From: Lithobates sylvaticus
Lineage: Eukaryota > Chordata > Amphibia > Anura > Ranidae
Length of the DNA: 64,000 nucleotides
Reading direction: 5' to 3'
Assembly (NCBI GenBank): GCA_028564925.1
Contig: CM053030.1
Span: 4,945,604 to 5,009,603, forward strand
The position numbers were made by a program, and so were the translations under genes. Positions 33,190 through 43,479 of this stretch are shown here, one piece after another. A model generated the notes under the pieces. It did no database searches. It was given only the letters and a program-made list of their open reading frames with translations, and had not been told where the DNA came from. Within the stretch, counting starts at the first letter, position 1; each line of letters starts with the position of its first letter.

Positions 33190-34620
33190 GTGGATCTGTC
33201 TTTTTCTTTCAGCCCTTCCAGGTCTACTCAACACCGGAGTTCGCATAAAGGAAGCGGTTCATCTAAATCCCGCCGGCACTCCTCTTCCAGATCTAGACAC
33301 CATGGTTCTTCTGCGAGATCCAGTCATCGTAGCCGGGAACCATCCCGCTCTTCTACGACTCGCCCCAGCCATTCTGAAGGGTCATGCTGGGGGTGTAGGG
33401 CTCAAGTCCCTAGGGACAAGTCCCTTTGTGATGCCTGTTACGTAAAGGCGACTGGAGAAAGGACTGACTCTGGCCAACAGTTAAAATCTATGGTGGAGAA
33501 GATGGTCAAGGACAGCTTAAAGGAGCTGGAAGCCCCTCATGTATCTCCTGTAGAGTCGCCCAAATCTCCTGTGAGGGATACCCAGGTTCAAGATACTTGG
33601 GAAGCCTCGTTACCAAGCCATCCATCCGCGGATCTCTCCGATAGTGAATCTGAGGAGGATGTGGCTGGTTCCGGTTTTGATTTTGCTCTGCTCCCTCCGT
33701 TGGTCAAAGCCATCAAGGAAACCTTGAATTGGGAAGAGCCGGTGACGGCTCCAGCGAAGCAGAGAAAATTTTTCAAACAATTAAAGAAGGAGCGGATCAG
33801 TTTTCCCTTTCTGTCGGAACTAGGAGAGGTTATTACGGAAGAATGGGGAAAGGTAGAGAAGAAGAACTCTCTCCTGCCAAAAATTCAGAAGCTGTACCCA
33901 TTCAGAGAAGAAGAGGTAAAGCAGCTGGAATCACCCCCCCTAGTGGATGCGGCAGTAATGCGGTTGGTCAGACATGTGACCCTTCCCTTAGAGGACACGG
34001 TCTCCTTCAAGGACGCTCTAGACAGAAGAATTGATTCTGACCTGAAGCGGGTCTACCTTATGGCTGGCACGGCCTGTAAACCGGCCCTGGCTCTGGCGGC
34101 CTTGTCTAGAGCAATGGAGGTCTGGTCCGACAGTGTCGACGAGACACTCAGGGGTGTCTCAGAAGAGCTAGCCAGGAGTTCTCCTATACAGGAGCTGAGG
34201 CTGGCCTCGGCTTTCTTGGGGGAGGCCTCAATTGACATTATTCGTCTCCTGTCTCGAGTTATGCTATCCTCTGTGACTGCCAAGCGTGCCCTGTGGCTCC
34301 GTCCTTGGCTGGCCGACCCGGCATCTAAGCAGGTTTGGTGCCGGATCCCCTTTGACGGTTCGTCTTTGTTTGGGAATAGGTTGGATAGTGCTATAACTCG
34401 GGCCACGGGCGGTAAGTCTGGGTTCCTTCCCCAAGACAGACGCCAACAAAATCCCAGAGGTTCGTTTCCAAGGAAGCAAGGTCAAGACCGTGCCAGGGAG
34501 GCACGCAGTTACAGGCCCGGGAAGGAATTCTCCAGGTCTTGGAGGTCCAGGCAATCATCTTTCAAAAAAGCTACAAAAAGCAGTTTGTCGGGTGACAAAC
34601 AACCGACCAAGTCCTTTTGA
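33190..34620 (+). CDS. DIRS gag-like frame (fossil element part)
   Basis: An open frame of about 476 codons. The N-terminal 60 residues are Ser/Arg-rich, followed by a CWGC-CDAC Cys motif near residues 72-92 and an acidic stretch. The position and composition fit the first ORF of vertebrate DIRS elements. It overlaps the next frame by about 130 bp. Confidence 0.8.
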   Translation: MDLSFSFSPSRSTQHRSSHKGSGSSKSRRHSSSRSRHHGSSARSSHRSREPSRSSTTRPSHSEGSCWGCRAQVPRDKSLCDACYVKATGERTDSGQQLKSMVEKMVKDSLKELEAPHVSPVESPKSPVRDTQVQDTWEASLPSHPSADLSDSESEEDVAGSGFDFALLPPLVKAIKETLNWEEPVTAPAKQRKFFKQLKKERISFPFLSELGEVITEEWGKVEKKNSLLPKIQKLYPFREEEVKQLESPPLVDAAVMRLVRHVTLPLEDTVSFKDALDRRIDSDLKRVYLMAGTACKPALALAALSRAMEVWSDSVDETLRGVSEELARSSPIQELRLASAFLGEASIDIIRLLSRVMLSSVTAKRALWLRPWLADPASKQVWCRIPFDGSSLFGNRLDSAITRATGGKSGFLPQDRRQQNPRGSFPRKQGQDRAREARSYRPGKEFSRSWRSRQSSFKKATKSSLSGDKQPTKSF

Positions 34621-36517
34621 GAGCGAGCCCGTCCAGACGGACCGGGTGGGAGCTCGCCTGCTCCTTTTTCGGCACGTCTGGGCGGCCTCAATCCAGGATT
34701 TCTGGACCGTCAGGACGGTTTCCTCAGGACACACTTGGACGTTCAGCAGGGTCCCCAAGTGCAGGTGTGTCCCCACATCCATTCCAACATCAGAAGGAAA
34801 AAGGATGATACTTTCAACCTACGTAAAATCTTTATTGGAACAAGGCGCAGCTATTCCCGTGCCAGTCGAGCAACGTGGTATGGGAATATATTCCCCTCTT
34901 TTCTTAGTCCAGAAGAAGAGCGGGGCGTGGAGACCCGTAATAGACCTGACATATCTGAACCGCTTCATAAAGAAGGAGAGGTTCAAGATGGAGACCCTGG
35001 CCACAATCCAACAGTCAGTACAGCCAGGGGATTGGATGGTCTCCATAGACCTAAAAGACGCCTACTTCCACGTGCCCGTCGCAAAAGACTTCCAACAGTT
35101 CCTGCGGTTCTCCATAGACCAGGTTCATTTACAATTCACTTGCCTTCCCTTCGGTCTGTCCACTTCTCCACGTACCTTCTCGAAGGTCCTACTAGCAATC
35201 GTAGCTCTACTAAGGATCAGAAAAATCCGGATCCATCACTACCTGGACGATCTACTCTTGTTGGCTCAGGACAGAAGTTGTCTGGTAGATCACAGAGATC
35301 AGACCATCTCAACGCTCAAGGAGTTCGGATGGCTCCTGAATACGGAAAAAAGCCAGCTGGAACCTTCACAGTATCTCGTGTTCCTGGGAGCATTCTTCAA
35401 CACGGTGAGAGGTACCATCTCTCTGCCCGAGGAAAAGGTCAGAATAGTGCGAGACAGGATCCACCTGGCTCTCGCGTCCCCTCATCTCAGCACTCGGTAT
35501 TGCCTGAAGGTCATAGGCACCATGGTGTCCACAATACCGATGGTGAAGTGGGCACAGTGGAGAATGCGTCCTTTTCAGAAGGGTTTTCTTCTCCAGTGGT
35601 CGGGAGACAAAGTCCAGACAATTCGTGTCACTCAAGTCATGAGGAGTTCCCTCTTCTGGTGGCTTCAGCGAGAGAACCTACTGAATTGCCATTCCCTTCT
35701 TCCGATCAGGTGGATAACAGTAACATCAGATGCCAGCAACAGAGGTTGGGGGGCCCATTGTCTGATGGAGGTGGCTCAGGGCACTTGGGACTTTCCCTCT
35801 CGAGGGATAGTCTCGAACGTCCTGGAGTTGCGTGCAGCCTTTCTAGCTCTGGTGGCCTTCCCTCATCTGATATCGGGAGAGTCGGTTGTTCTCAGATTGG
35901 ACAACACAACAGCTGTTGCCTACATAAGGAAACAAGGGGGCACCAGGAGTCGTTCCCTACTGGCAGAAGTGGAACCTATCATGCGCTGGGCACAGAGGAA
36001 TCTAGCCAACCTGACGGCAACCTATGTTCCCGGGGTTCTCAACGTCCAAGCGGACTTTCTCTCAAGGGTGCAGCTGGACAACAACGAGTGGGCTCTGCAC
36101 GAGGAGGTGTTCAGTTGGGTGGTATCCCTAGGGATCTCTCCAGAAGTGGATCTCTTTGCCTCCCAGTACAACAGGAAGCTGGCGAGATACTACTCGCGGT
36201 TCAGGGATCCACAAGCTTACGGGGTGGATGCACTAACGGAGCGCTGGTGGTTCCGCACAGCCTATGCCTTCCCTCCAACTCCGATCATCTTTCAATTCCT
36301 GAGGAGACTCAGATGGGAGGAAGTGGAGATGGTGGCTATAATCCCACACTGGCCCAACAGACCGTGGTTTCCTCTCCTGTCTCTGCTCAGCTTCCGAGAC
36401 CCAGTTCCTCTTCCGACCCGTCGGGACCTGCTCTCCCAGGGCACGATCCTCCACCCGTGTCCAGGTCACCTACAGTTGAAGGCCTGGTTCTTGAGAGGGG
36501 AAGGTTGGAGGCACTAG
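34490..36517 (+). CDS. DIRS reverse transcriptase / RNase H frame (fossil element part)
   Basis: An open frame of about 675 codons. It carries the RT palm with a YLDD-type centre (HHYLDDLLLL) at about 35235 and an RNase H region (TSDASNRGWGAHC) at about 35728. This identifies the polymerase part of DIRS. Confidence 0.92.
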   Translation: MPGRHAVTGPGRNSPGLGGPGNHLSKKLQKAVCRVTNNRPSPFESEPVQTDRVGARLLLFRHVWAASIQDFWTVRTVSSGHTWTFSRVPKCRCVPTSIPTSEGKRMILSTYVKSLLEQGAAIPVPVEQRGMGIYSPLFLVQKKSGAWRPVIDLTYLNRFIKKERFKMETLATIQQSVQPGDWMVSIDLKDAYFHVPVAKDFQQFLRFSIDQVHLQFTCLPFGLSTSPRTFSKVLLAIVALLRIRKIRIHHYLDDLLLLAQDRSCLVDHRDQTISTLKEFGWLLNTEKSQLEPSQYLVFLGAFFNTVRGTISLPEEKVRIVRDRIHLALASPHLSTRYCLKVIGTMVSTIPMVKWAQWRMRPFQKGFLLQWSGDKVQTIRVTQVMRSSLFWWLQRENLLNCHSLLPIRWITVTSDASNRGWGAHCLMEVAQGTWDFPSRGIVSNVLELRAAFLALVAFPHLISGESVVLRLDNTTAVAYIRKQGGTRSRSLLAEVEPIMRWAQRNLANLTATYVPGVLNVQADFLSRVQLDNNEWALHEEVFSWVVSLGISPEVDLFASQYNRKLARYYSRFRDPQAYGVDALTERWWFRTAYAFPPTPIIFQFLRRLRWEEVEMVAIIPHWPNRPWFPLLSLLSFRDPVPLPTRRDLLSQGTILHPCPGHLQLKAWFLRGEGWRH

Positions 36518-37500
36518 GGTGTCCCAAGGAGGCTATTCCCACCCTCCTGAGTGCAAGGAGGCGTAGCACCAACAAAGTATATGAGCGGATCTGGGCAAGA
36601 TTTTCGTCCCATATGTCTTCCAGAGCCAATTCATGTGGTTCCCCGGCAGTTCAGGACATCCTAAGTTTTCTGCAGTCAGGTCTGGACCTACCTTTGTCGG
36701 TCAGTTCCCTTCGTGTTCAGGTGTCAGCTATTTCCGCCTTCACGGGAGTGTCATGGGCCAAACATGCCCTTATCCAACAATTTTTCAAAGGGGCAATGAG
36801 ATTGAGACCCCAAAGGAAGCCAAGATTCCCTAAATGGGATCTGCCTCTTGTTTTGGACTTTTTTTCTCATCTGGACAAGCCGCTTTCTGTCAGAGAGCTT
36901 ACGTTAAAAACCGCTTTTTTAGTGGCCGTCACCTCGGCGAAGAGGGTGTCTGAAATCCAGGTTCTAGGAGCCAAAGAACCTTTCCTAACCTTCTTTCCAG
37001 ACAGAGTGGTTCTGGTTCCGATGTTAGGGTCAAACCCTAAAGTCACCTCAGTTTTTCACCAGAATCAAGAAATTTCTCTACCCACCTTCAGGTCCACTGG
37101 AGTCTCAGATGTTCACCCTTTGGATGTTGGGGGTTCCCTGAAACAATACTTGGAAGTTACAGCCTCATTCCGCCAGTCGGACTATCTCTTCGTCCTGTTC
37201 TATGGAAAACACAAGGGCTCCCGAGCATCAGTCAGATCTATTGCTGCTTGGATAGTTCAAGCGATCCAGTGGGCGTATAAGGAGAAGGGGTTGGCTCCTC
37301 CTCAGGCGGTGACAGCACACTCAACCAGAAGTCTCTCAACTTCGTGGGCAGCCTCGCGCCATGTAGCTCCTGATGTGATATGCAGAGCGGCGTCTTGGTC
37401 GTCAATCCATACTTTTATGTCACACTACTGTGTTGAGCCAGCGGCTCTGTCTTCAGTTGATTTTGGTGCTAAAGTTTTGTCAATTGACGGTGTCAAATAA
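36487..37500 (+). CDS. DIRS tyrosine recombinase frame (fossil element part)
   Basis: The C-terminal third of an open frame that begins further upstream inside the RT frame. It encodes a tyrosine recombinase with the HSTRSLSTSWA motif at about 37318. The frame upstream of about 36480 only shadows the RT coding sequence and its translation there has no recognisable domain. Overlap of RT and recombinase frames is usual in DIRS elements. Confidence 0.85.
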   Translation, partial: VLERGRLEALGCPKEAIPTLLSARRRSTNKVYERIWARFSSHMSSRANSCGSPAVQDILSFLQSGLDLPLSVSSLRVQVSAISAFTGVSWAKHALIQQFFKGAMRLRPQRKPRFPKWDLPLVLDFFSHLDKPLSVRELTLKTAFLVAVTSAKRVSEIQVLGAKEPFLTFFPDRVVLVPMLGSNPKVTSVFHQNQEISLPTFRSTGVSDVHPLDVGGSLKQYLEVTASFRQSDYLFVLFYGKHKGSRASVRSIAAWIVQAIQWAYKEKGLAPPQAVTAHSTRSLSTSWAASRHVAPDVICRAASWSSIHTFMSHYCVEPAALSSVDFGAKVLSIDGVK

Positions 37501-37553
37501 ATCTTTGTTTGTTCAGCATTTTGCCCACCCGGGTGTGTATGGCGAGTTATTTC

Positions 37554-37650
37554 CCACACGTTGGCTGCCATGGAGTCTGTCAGGAAAACGGAAAATTCCT
37601 ATCTAAATACTTACCGTAATTTTCCTTTCCTGATGGACTCCATGGCAGCC
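37554..37650 (+). repeat. DIRS internal complementary region
   Basis: The first part is complementary to the element's left end (to GTCAGGA), the second to its right end (from AAACGGAAAATTCC to CATGGCAGCC). The two meet at 37585, as expected for the circle-junction template. Confidence 0.92.
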
Positions 37651-37687
37651 GGAGTTCCCTCCCAAATGGCTGGAGTAGGATAGTTAC

Positions 37688-37784
37688 CGAACACGGCCTC
37701 TGGCAGGGAGCAAAGATTTATGGGAGTAACGTCCTATAGGGTAGTGGAGGCGGGACTAAACCCACACGTTGGCTGCCATGGAGT
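37688..37784 (-). repeat. DIRS right inverted terminal repeat
   Basis: Inverted copy of 32178-32282, from GAACACGGCCTCTGGCAGGG to the CATGGAGTCCATCAGG end. A further 50 bp to 37835 is the right-end extension copied in the internal complementary region. Confidence 0.93.
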
Positions 37785-37835
37785 CCATCAGGAAAGGAAA
37801 ATTACGGTAAGTATTTAGATAGGAATTTTCCGTTT

Positions 37836-38249
37836 TTTTTCTCCCCAACCTTCCTCTCCGTGAGACGATCTTCGGTATCCTCGCGGCGATCGAGTCCGTG
37901 GGACCCGCGACCTGACTTACGGAGCTTGCCGCCCGCGGCGCGCCTGCCCGCAGGCCGCCTCTTAAAAAAGGGCTACTTAAAGGTACGTTTGCCTGTACGA
38001 GCAGCAGTATATATCTGCGTGAGGCGATCGGCAAGCGGTAACTCCCTATTCTCCTCCATTTAACTATTAATTTTCCTGCTTTTTTTTTTATGTTCACGTC
38101 ATTTTTATAAACGATAAACAATTAAAACTGTTTTTTTTTGTTAGTAAATATTTTTGTACATATGTATTAACATACATTTACACATTTCACATTGAAAAAG
38201 CGCTAAATTAAAAACAAAAACTACAATTTATTTAATTTGTAAATAACTA
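37836..38249 (-). mobile_element. Truncated relative of the copy A/B/C TTAA element
   Basis: CGTGAGACGATCTTCGG, GCGGCGATCGAGTC and GGGACCCGCGACC match 44317-44370 in the same order. The terminal TTAA ends are absent, and DIRS abuts the left side. AT-rich sequence to the right has no clear end. Confidence 0.5.
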
Positions 38250-38377
38250 TTCAATGCTTTGCGGTAGGTATCGCAAGTACTAAAAAAATAAATAAATAAA
38301 AAGTATCGGTACTCGTAAAAATATTTAAAAAAAATAAAATAAAAATATTAAAAAAAAAAAATCGGTGAATCCCTACT
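38250..38377. mobile_element. hAT-type end fragment
   Basis: AAGTATCGGTACTCG and a terminal TCGGTGAATCCCTACTA resemble the TAGGGATGCACCGAT end of a common hAT family. The other end is missing. Confidence 0.45.
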
Positions 38378-38500
38378 AAATATTATATATATATATATAT
38401 ATTTTAGTGCAGAGAAGCCCTGGAGATTTAAATGGTGGTCGTTTATGTAATGCGGTATTTGCGCAGCGGCAGAGCAGCTCTTCTGCGCCCGATCACATAC

Positions 38501-39141
38501 TAGCGCTGCACGATTCTGGCTAAAATGAGAATCACAATTTTTTATTTTGCATAGAAGATAGATCACGATTCTCGCGGCGTAACATCACCTTTCACATTAA
38601 AAACAAAAAAAAATTTCGGCTAACTTTACGGTTTCGTTTTTTTTTTTTTTGATTATTTATTATATTGAAGTGTATTTTTTCCCAAAAAATTGCGATTGAA
38701 AGACCGCTGGGCAAATAGTGTGACATAAAATATTGCAGCAATTGCCATTTTATTCCCTATGGTCTCTGCTAAAATTATATATATATATATATATATAATG
38801 TTTGGGGGTTATTTTCTAGCAAAAAATATTGGATTTTAACTTAAACAAGTGCCGGAAGAGGATTTAGACTTTAAGTAGTTAATCTTCCTGCATTTACACC
38901 TTGTTTATTATCTTGGCAGACTGCCTGGAGTTCTTTTTCCACAAAGAAGTTTCTCCCTTTGATCTAAGAAGGAAGTTAGTTACAATGTTTCATGTCAAAC
39001 TTGGCAGACTGCCTGGATGTTTTCTTTTGACAGCTGAGTGAGCAGAGAAGTCTCTCCACTTGTTATATGAAAGAATCGGCAAACTCTGCAATAGAGTGAA
39101 TCGAGATCACGATTTTTTAAACGATTAATTGGGCAGCTCTA
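38501..39141. mobile_element. hAT-like short transposon with perfect 8-bp target duplication (641 bp)
   Basis: It starts TAGCGCTGCACGATTCTGG and ends AATTGGGCAGCTCTA. It is flanked by TCACATAC at 38493-38500 and at 39142-39149, an exact 8-bp duplication. Subterminal AATCACAATTTT and GATCACGATTTTT are inverted counterparts. Non-coding. Confidence 0.88.
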
Positions 39142-39174
39142 TCACATACCCAAGACGGAGATCTGCATATGTAC

Positions 39175-39370
39175 CCCGATTCCCCAAAAATAAGTCCTAC
39201 CCCGAAAAATAAGACCTAGCGTGAGCTTCTAGGATGGCTGCAATATAAGCCCTACCCCCGAAAATAAGACCTAGAGCGAGTTCCTGGGATGGCTGCAATA
39301 CAAGCCCTAGCCCCGAAAATAAGACCTAGAGTGAGTTCCTGGGATGGCTGCAATATAAGCCCTAGTAAAA
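39175..39370. repeat. Three tandem units of about 57 bp
   Basis: Units built on CCCCGAAAATAAGACCTAGA followed by GGGATGGCTGCAATATAAGC. About three copies. The AAAATAAGACCTA core is seen in other vertebrate transposon ends, so it may be a tandemised subterminal repeat. Confidence 0.8.
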
Positions 39371-40270
39371 TCATGTAATCCGTTCTGTAAAAAGATTATG
39401 TAAATGTACCTTATTTTACAGCGCTGCTGGGCGCTCACATGACCTACTGGGACTCTTCTCTTCCCGGATGACGTCAGCAGCCCCTCCCTCTGTGGCACTC
39501 GGGGAGGGCCGACATCAGCGGGGATCTCGGCCCCTCCTTCTGCAGTTTTTGGAGCGGGAAAGAAGCGATCCGGTGGGTCACGTGAGCGCCAAGCGGCACT
39601 GTAAATAAGGTATTTTCTAGGGATGCACCGAAATTTCGTCCGAAAATAGCGTTTTTCGGCAATTTGCTGAAAGAAAAAATAAACGGACGATAATGGAGAC
39701 AAAAATGGGGCGGGGCTCCATCCCCCACCCCTGGTGCCGCCTATCAGGGAGGCTTCCTGTATTGTAGAAGAGAACCCTTGCCTGTTTGATTACAGTCGGA
39801 GGCGGTAGCTCTCCTCTCCCTTCACTGGCTGCAAAGGGGATGTGGATTTCCTTTCCCTGCAAAGCAATTCCCTTAGGTGAAAGCAGTATACATAAACACT
39901 GGCTAGGCACACAGTTAACCCTTTGATCGCCCCTGATGTTTAACCCCTTCCCAGCCAGTGTCATTTGTACAGCGACGGTGCAGATGGAGGGGGGGGATGC
40001 TTCCCGTTGTGCTGCCTCTGCAGCCAGCAGAACACAATGATCACTGATAGCGGCTGTAGCCGCCGGCAGTGATCGTATACAAAAAATAATCCAACAGGCT
40101 GGTTGTACTGAAGTTCGAGCCACGGACGAATGGATCAACTCCAGTACAGCCAGCCTTGCCCATTGACGAATCGAATGTTGGCCAGTCCTTGTTGAACCAT
40201 CTATGGCCGGCATCAAAGCTTCTATTGTTATCAGGCGTAGTGGGCGGGGTCTGACCAGTTCCGGATCCTT
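39371..40270. mobile_element. hAT-type left end (39617) and unplaced repeat DNA
   Basis: CTAGGGATGCACCGAAATTTCG at 39616 is a typical hAT terminus in a family with TCGGCCGAAA internal repeats. No matching right end is seen, so only a fragment is supported. The remainder to 40270 has no exon. The minus frame at 39617-40216 has no domain. Confidence 0.4.
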
Positions 40271-41459
40271 CCATCAGGGTAACGGATCACATGACAGGAA
40301 GATTATTGGAGTCCACCAGCGTCTCCCAGTCCAGGCTCCATGTAACCTTTGACCAGCCAATAGGAACACAGGACCCTCTACAGTTCAGTTCTCATCTCTG
40401 GAATATATTTCTTTACTTCAAATACTACGAAAACCTCTTCTACCCGACAACCCCGGGTACGACTTCCTCTCTGCTCCACGCCGCAGTTTCTACAAAACCG
40501 CAATTCTGCCAGAACCGCCGCCGACCTCCGAGCCGCTTCCTGCAGATAACGGCGAGGGAAGTGCAGAGCTTCCTGTTAGCAGAATAGCAGAAGTGACTCA
40601 AACATCCCCTCCAGGAAACCACACAGGCATCGCTTCCTCCTCCTCCTCACACCTCCATCACTAATACAGAGGAGATTATTGCAACATTTATCTTCTATTT
40701 GTGTCCCAGATCTCCATCACTGTACAGAATTCACAAATCTCTCTGTCCTCCAGCAATGTGCTCAGGATAAAGTCTCCACCACACACACAGGCCGGCGGAG
40801 AATGTTATCTTATTGTTGTTGGGTAACCCGCAGTGCTCTGGGGATCCTCTGCCATATATACACATGAAAGTAACACATCAGATGGCAACAGGGAAAAAAT
40901 CTCATGCTGGATATCTATACAGCTACAGCTCTTAAAGCGGCCGATGTGCCATGGCGGCGATTCGCCCACGGGAGCCAACCTGCTGCAGTATAACTGCGGC
41001 GGCTGGTCCTCAAGTGGTTAGAGCTGAAGCTTACATTTTTTTGCCTTTCCAGGTCCTCCCTTCCCCCTCCCATATCAATATGAGACACACCAATATATTG
41101 GCCTCCGAAAATTATCAGCCAAAAAAAATAGTGTTCTGTGTTTTTCTGATAAAAAAAATAAATAAAAAAAAAAAGTGTTGATTGAAGGGTTAATGATGTT
41201 TCTATGGTGAATGTTCCCCTCATATTTCTTTTATCTGATTGGTTTGGAATGTGTTCAGGCTGATAGGTCAGTGTGGCGGGTTTTATCACAAAAGGACATT
41301 CTGACATGTACTTTATACCAAAAATATTATGAGACGGTGCGTTATATGGAGATAAACTCCTTCTTAGAACGATCCTCCTCTATCTCTGTAACCAAACCCT
41401 AAATGTATCCAATTCCATCCTTTTTATTTTGTATAAAACAAAAAAAAGAGATATTTCCT
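40271..41459. other. Intron 1, low-copy or decayed sequence
   Basis: No exon or defined element. At 40934 TTAAAGCGGCCGATGTGCC resembles the start of a TTAA-type element without a recognised partner. Confidence 0.4.
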
Positions 41460-41898
41460 TTAAAGTGATTGTAATGGTTCGTTTTTTTATTTTTATTTTT
41501 TTTAAAACAAACATGTTATACTTACCTCCACTATGCAGCTCCTTTTTGCACAGAGTGGCCCCGATCCTCCTCTTCTGGGGTCCCCCAGCGGCTCCTCCCC
41601 ACATCAGATAACACTCCTAGGAGAAGCGCTCTCCCAGGGGGGGGTTGTTAGCTTGCGGGCGCGCTCCCGCGTCCAGCATTTGGCATCCATAACCGCCGGA
41701 TGTATAAATTGGCCCCGCCCCCTGGGTCATTGGATTTGATTGACAACAGCCAACGGTTGCACTGGTATCACTCTATCCAATCAGGACCCGAGAACCCCGG
41801 GCAAAGAAAGACAGCGCGTCCCGGCCGGGTCAAGTTCCAAGGCTCAGGTAAGTAAAAAATGGGGGGGGGGGTCACTGACAGGTGTTTTTTCACCTTAA
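41460..41898. mobile_element. TTAA-flanked short DNA transposon (about 439 bp)
   Basis: TTAAAGTGATTGTAATGG at the left and CAGGTGTTTTTTCACCTTAA at the right, with TTAA at both ends. A G-run lies near 41862. Its right TTAA is five bases from the left TTAA of copy B, so the two insertions are adjacent. Confidence 0.7.
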
Positions 41899-41902
41899 TG
41901 CA

Positions 41903-42884
41903 TTAACCGCTTCCCGACCGCTCACTGCATATATACGTCAGCAGAATGGCACGGGCAGGCAAATTCACGTACCTGTATGTGATCCTTTAAATGCCTGCCA
42001 GTGGGTCGTGCGCGCCCGGTCGGGAGCTCCGTGACCACGGCCGCTGGACCAGCGGACCCGATCGCTGCTGATGTCCCGCGATCGGGTCACAGAGCTGAAG
42101 AACGGGAAGAGGTTTATGTAAACAACAATCTCTCCGCGCTTCCTACACTGCCTGTCGTTGATCGGCTGTTCCCCGTCATCGGGAAAGCCGATCAATGACG
42201 TCAGCCCCGCACCCTAATGTAAAAAAAAAACACACACGTCACAGACATAACCCCTCCCCTCCCCCCTAGTGGTTAACTCTTTCACTACAACTGTCATTTA
42301 CACAGGAATCAATGCATTTAAATAGCATTGATTGCTGTATAAATGACAATGGTCCCAAAAATGTGTCAAAAATGTCCGATGTATCCGCCATAATGTCGCA
42401 GTCACAATAAAAAATCGCTGATCGCCGCCATTACTAGTAAAAAATAATTAATAAAAATGCTATAAAACTATCCCCCATTTTGTAAACGCTATAACTTTTG
42501 CCCAAACCAATCAATAATCACTAATTGCGATTTTTTTTTACCAAAAATATGTAGAAGAATACGTATCGGCCTAAACTGAGGAAAAAAATGTGTTTTTTTT
42601 TTATATATTTTTTGGGGATATTTATTTATAGCAAAAAGCAAAAAATATTGCATTGTTTTCAAAATTGTCGCTCTATTTTTGGTTTATAGCGCAAAAAATA
42701 AAAACCGCAGGGGCGATCAAATACCACCAAAAGAAAGCTCTATTTGTGGGAAAAAAGGACGCCAATTTTGTTTGGGAGCCACGTCGCACGACCGCGCAAT
42801 TGTCAGTTAAAGCGACGCAGCGCCGAATCGCAAAAAGGGGCCTGGTCCTTTGGCTGCAAATTGGTCCGGGGCTGAAGTGGTTAA
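41903..42884 (+). mobile_element. TTAA-flanked short DNA transposon, copy B (982 bp)
   Basis: TTAACCGCTTCCCGACCG to GGGGCTGAAGTGGTTAA with TTAA at both ends. It is colinear with copy A (1492-2446) apart from small indels and substitutions. Non-coding. Confidence 0.85.
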
Positions 42885-43159
42885 AAGGTAAACAAAAATA
42901 AAAAAAAAAACAGGTGGAAAAAGTTGTGAAATTATTTAATCGGTCTCTCATTTTTTTTTACATCACAGAAACCTGACATTTTATATCCATTATATACTCG
43001 AGTATAAGCCGAGTTTTTCTTTTGTGCTGAAAATGCCCCCCTCGGCTTATACTCGAGTCAAGCACTTTCCTGCAGCAGAGAATTACATTTTCGGCCCGAC
43101 TTTGAGGGCCTCGTATCTCGGGGCTAGGAACCCCAAGGAACCATTACTACAACATATCC

Positions 43160-43318
43160 ACAGATGGGGTTCCTAGCTCTAAGTGGCCCCGAGATACAGG
43201 GCCCCAAAGTCGGTTCGGAAAATGTCATTCTCTGCTGCAGAAAAGTTCTTGACATTTTCCGAACCGACTTTGGGGCCCCCGTATCTCGGGGCCACTTAGA
43301 GCTAGGAACCCCATCTGT
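43160..43318. repeat. Near-perfect inverted repeat, arms of about 68 bp, 22-bp loop
   Basis: Arm 43160-43227 (ACAGATGGGGTTCCTAGCTC to GGAAAATGTCA) and arm 43250-43318 (TGACATTTTCCGAACCGAC to CCATCTGT) are reverse complements with about one mismatch or indel. Weaker copies of the same arms lie outside, at about 43088-43135 and 43352-43406, so four related arms are arranged symmetrically. Confidence 0.92.
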
Positions 43319-43479
43319 TGTAGTGATAGTTCCACTGGGTTTGCACACCAAAATTTGGGGTTCCTAGAACCAAGAGGCCCTGAGATACGGGGGGCCCCAA
43401 AGTCAGTCAACTGTGTCCATCTGCAGCAATGTCATTCAGGGAACCCTTTTGACTGCAGTTAGGGGGCATCTAGGAACCC

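Larger units (their letters stand above)
32176..37835 (+). mobile_element. DIRS-type tyrosine-recombinase retroelement, looks whole (fossil)
   Basis: A 5.66-kb element with the full DIRS layout: inverted terminal repeats (32178-32282 and 37688-37784), a gag-like frame, a reverse transcriptase/RNase H frame, an overlapping tyrosine recombinase frame, and an internal complementary region (37554-37650) that holds sequence complementary to both outer ends. DIRS elements use this region to close a circle and integrate by recombinase, without LTRs or target duplication. All three frames are open at this reading, and the terminal repeats are nearly identical, so insertion looks recent. It lies in intron 1 of the KRAB gene, in the opposite orientation. 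Confidence 0.93.

Noticed and set aside
34735-36480. 5' part of the long frame that ends in the DIRS recombinase
   Set aside because: It overlaps the RT frame and its translation has no recognisable domain, so it is most likely a shadow frame.
39617-40216. 199-codon minus-strand frame
   Set aside because: It crosses a hAT end fragment and repeat DNA, with no domain and no splice or promoter context.
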